From DATFXF01 sp035258565 (lineage in GTDB: Bacteria > Acidobacteriota > Terriglobia > Acidiferrales > UBA7541), in contig DATFXF010000251.1 of NCBI GenBank assembly GCA_035258565.1, forward strand, positions 1-6,591: a stretch of 6,591 nucleotides of DNA. The letters run 5' to 3'. Numbering within the stretch: position 1 is the first letter of the stretch; the number at the start of each line of letters is the position of its first letter. Positions 6,501 to 6,591 of this stretch are shown in pieces. Below the pieces are notes generated by a model. It was not told the origin of the DNA. It saw only the letters and a program-made list of their open reading frames with translations, and did no database searches. The position numbers and the translations under genes are program-made.

Positions 6501-6591
6501 TCAGAGCCAGCTGGACGTATTCCGCTCTGCCTGCTGGCTGATGTTGAGGAGCACGCCGGTAGCCAAAAGCATTACCAGCAGGCTCGAGCCG
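6501..6591 (-). CDS. ftsW: C-terminal end of FtsW, SEDS-family septal peptidoglycan polymerase (partial)
   Basis: Only the last 29 residues and a TGA stop are inside the window; the rest lies beyond the right edge. The residues begin GSSLLVMLLATGVLLNISQQ, which is the typical end of the last membrane helix of FtsW/RodA/SpoVE proteins, where a conserved PFxSYGGSS segment leads into that helix. A short polar tail, AERNTSSWL, follows. FtsW polymerises lipid II into glycan strands at the division site together with its partner transpeptidase FtsI. The choice of FtsW over RodA rests on the position directly before murG in a dcw cluster, as the fragment itself does not discriminate. Confidence 0.88.
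   Translation of the reverse strand, partial: GSSLLVMLLATGVLLNISQQAERNTSSWL

Overview
The window is an ordinary but clean stretch of the division and cell wall (dcw) cluster of a GC-rich bacterium. All supported genes lie on the minus strand, so transcription runs from the right edge to the left edge. In that order the genes are: the end of ftsW (right edge), murG, murC, murB, ftsQ, ftsA and most of ftsZ (cut by the left edge). Coding sequence fills almost the whole window. The largest gap is about 52 bases, between ftsA and ftsZ. I saw no RNA gene, mobile element, CRISPR array, attachment site or convincing terminator.

The organism has FtsA, FtsQ with a POTRA domain, and a long murein gene string, so it is a peptidoglycan-building diderm-type or related bacterium. 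The gene order murG-murC-murB-ftsQ-ftsA-ftsZ without ddl, the FtsZ segment NRDFADVKTIM and the general protein style fit Acidobacteriota best in my memory. A Deltaproteobacteria-like lineage cannot be excluded. This assignment is inference, not a search result.

The genes act in one process. MurC and MurB work in the cytoplasm on UDP-MurNAc precursors: MurB completes UDP-MurNAc and MurC adds the first L-alanine. MurG adds GlcNAc to lipid I at the inner membrane to give lipid II. FtsW, a SEDS glycosyltransferase, polymerises lipid II at the septum. FtsQ links the periplasmic divisome, FtsA anchors FtsZ to the membrane, and FtsZ forms the ring. Overlapping stop and start codons (murG/murC, murC/murB, murB/ftsQ) and short gaps elsewhere indicate one polycistronic unit with translational coupling.

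I found no undescribed system. The points worth a second look are small: a cysteine in MurB where E. coli has its catalytic serine, a tubulin-like GGGTGSG signature in FtsZ, an FEPN variant of the MurG HEQN motif, and tandem start codons at three of the six visible gene starts.
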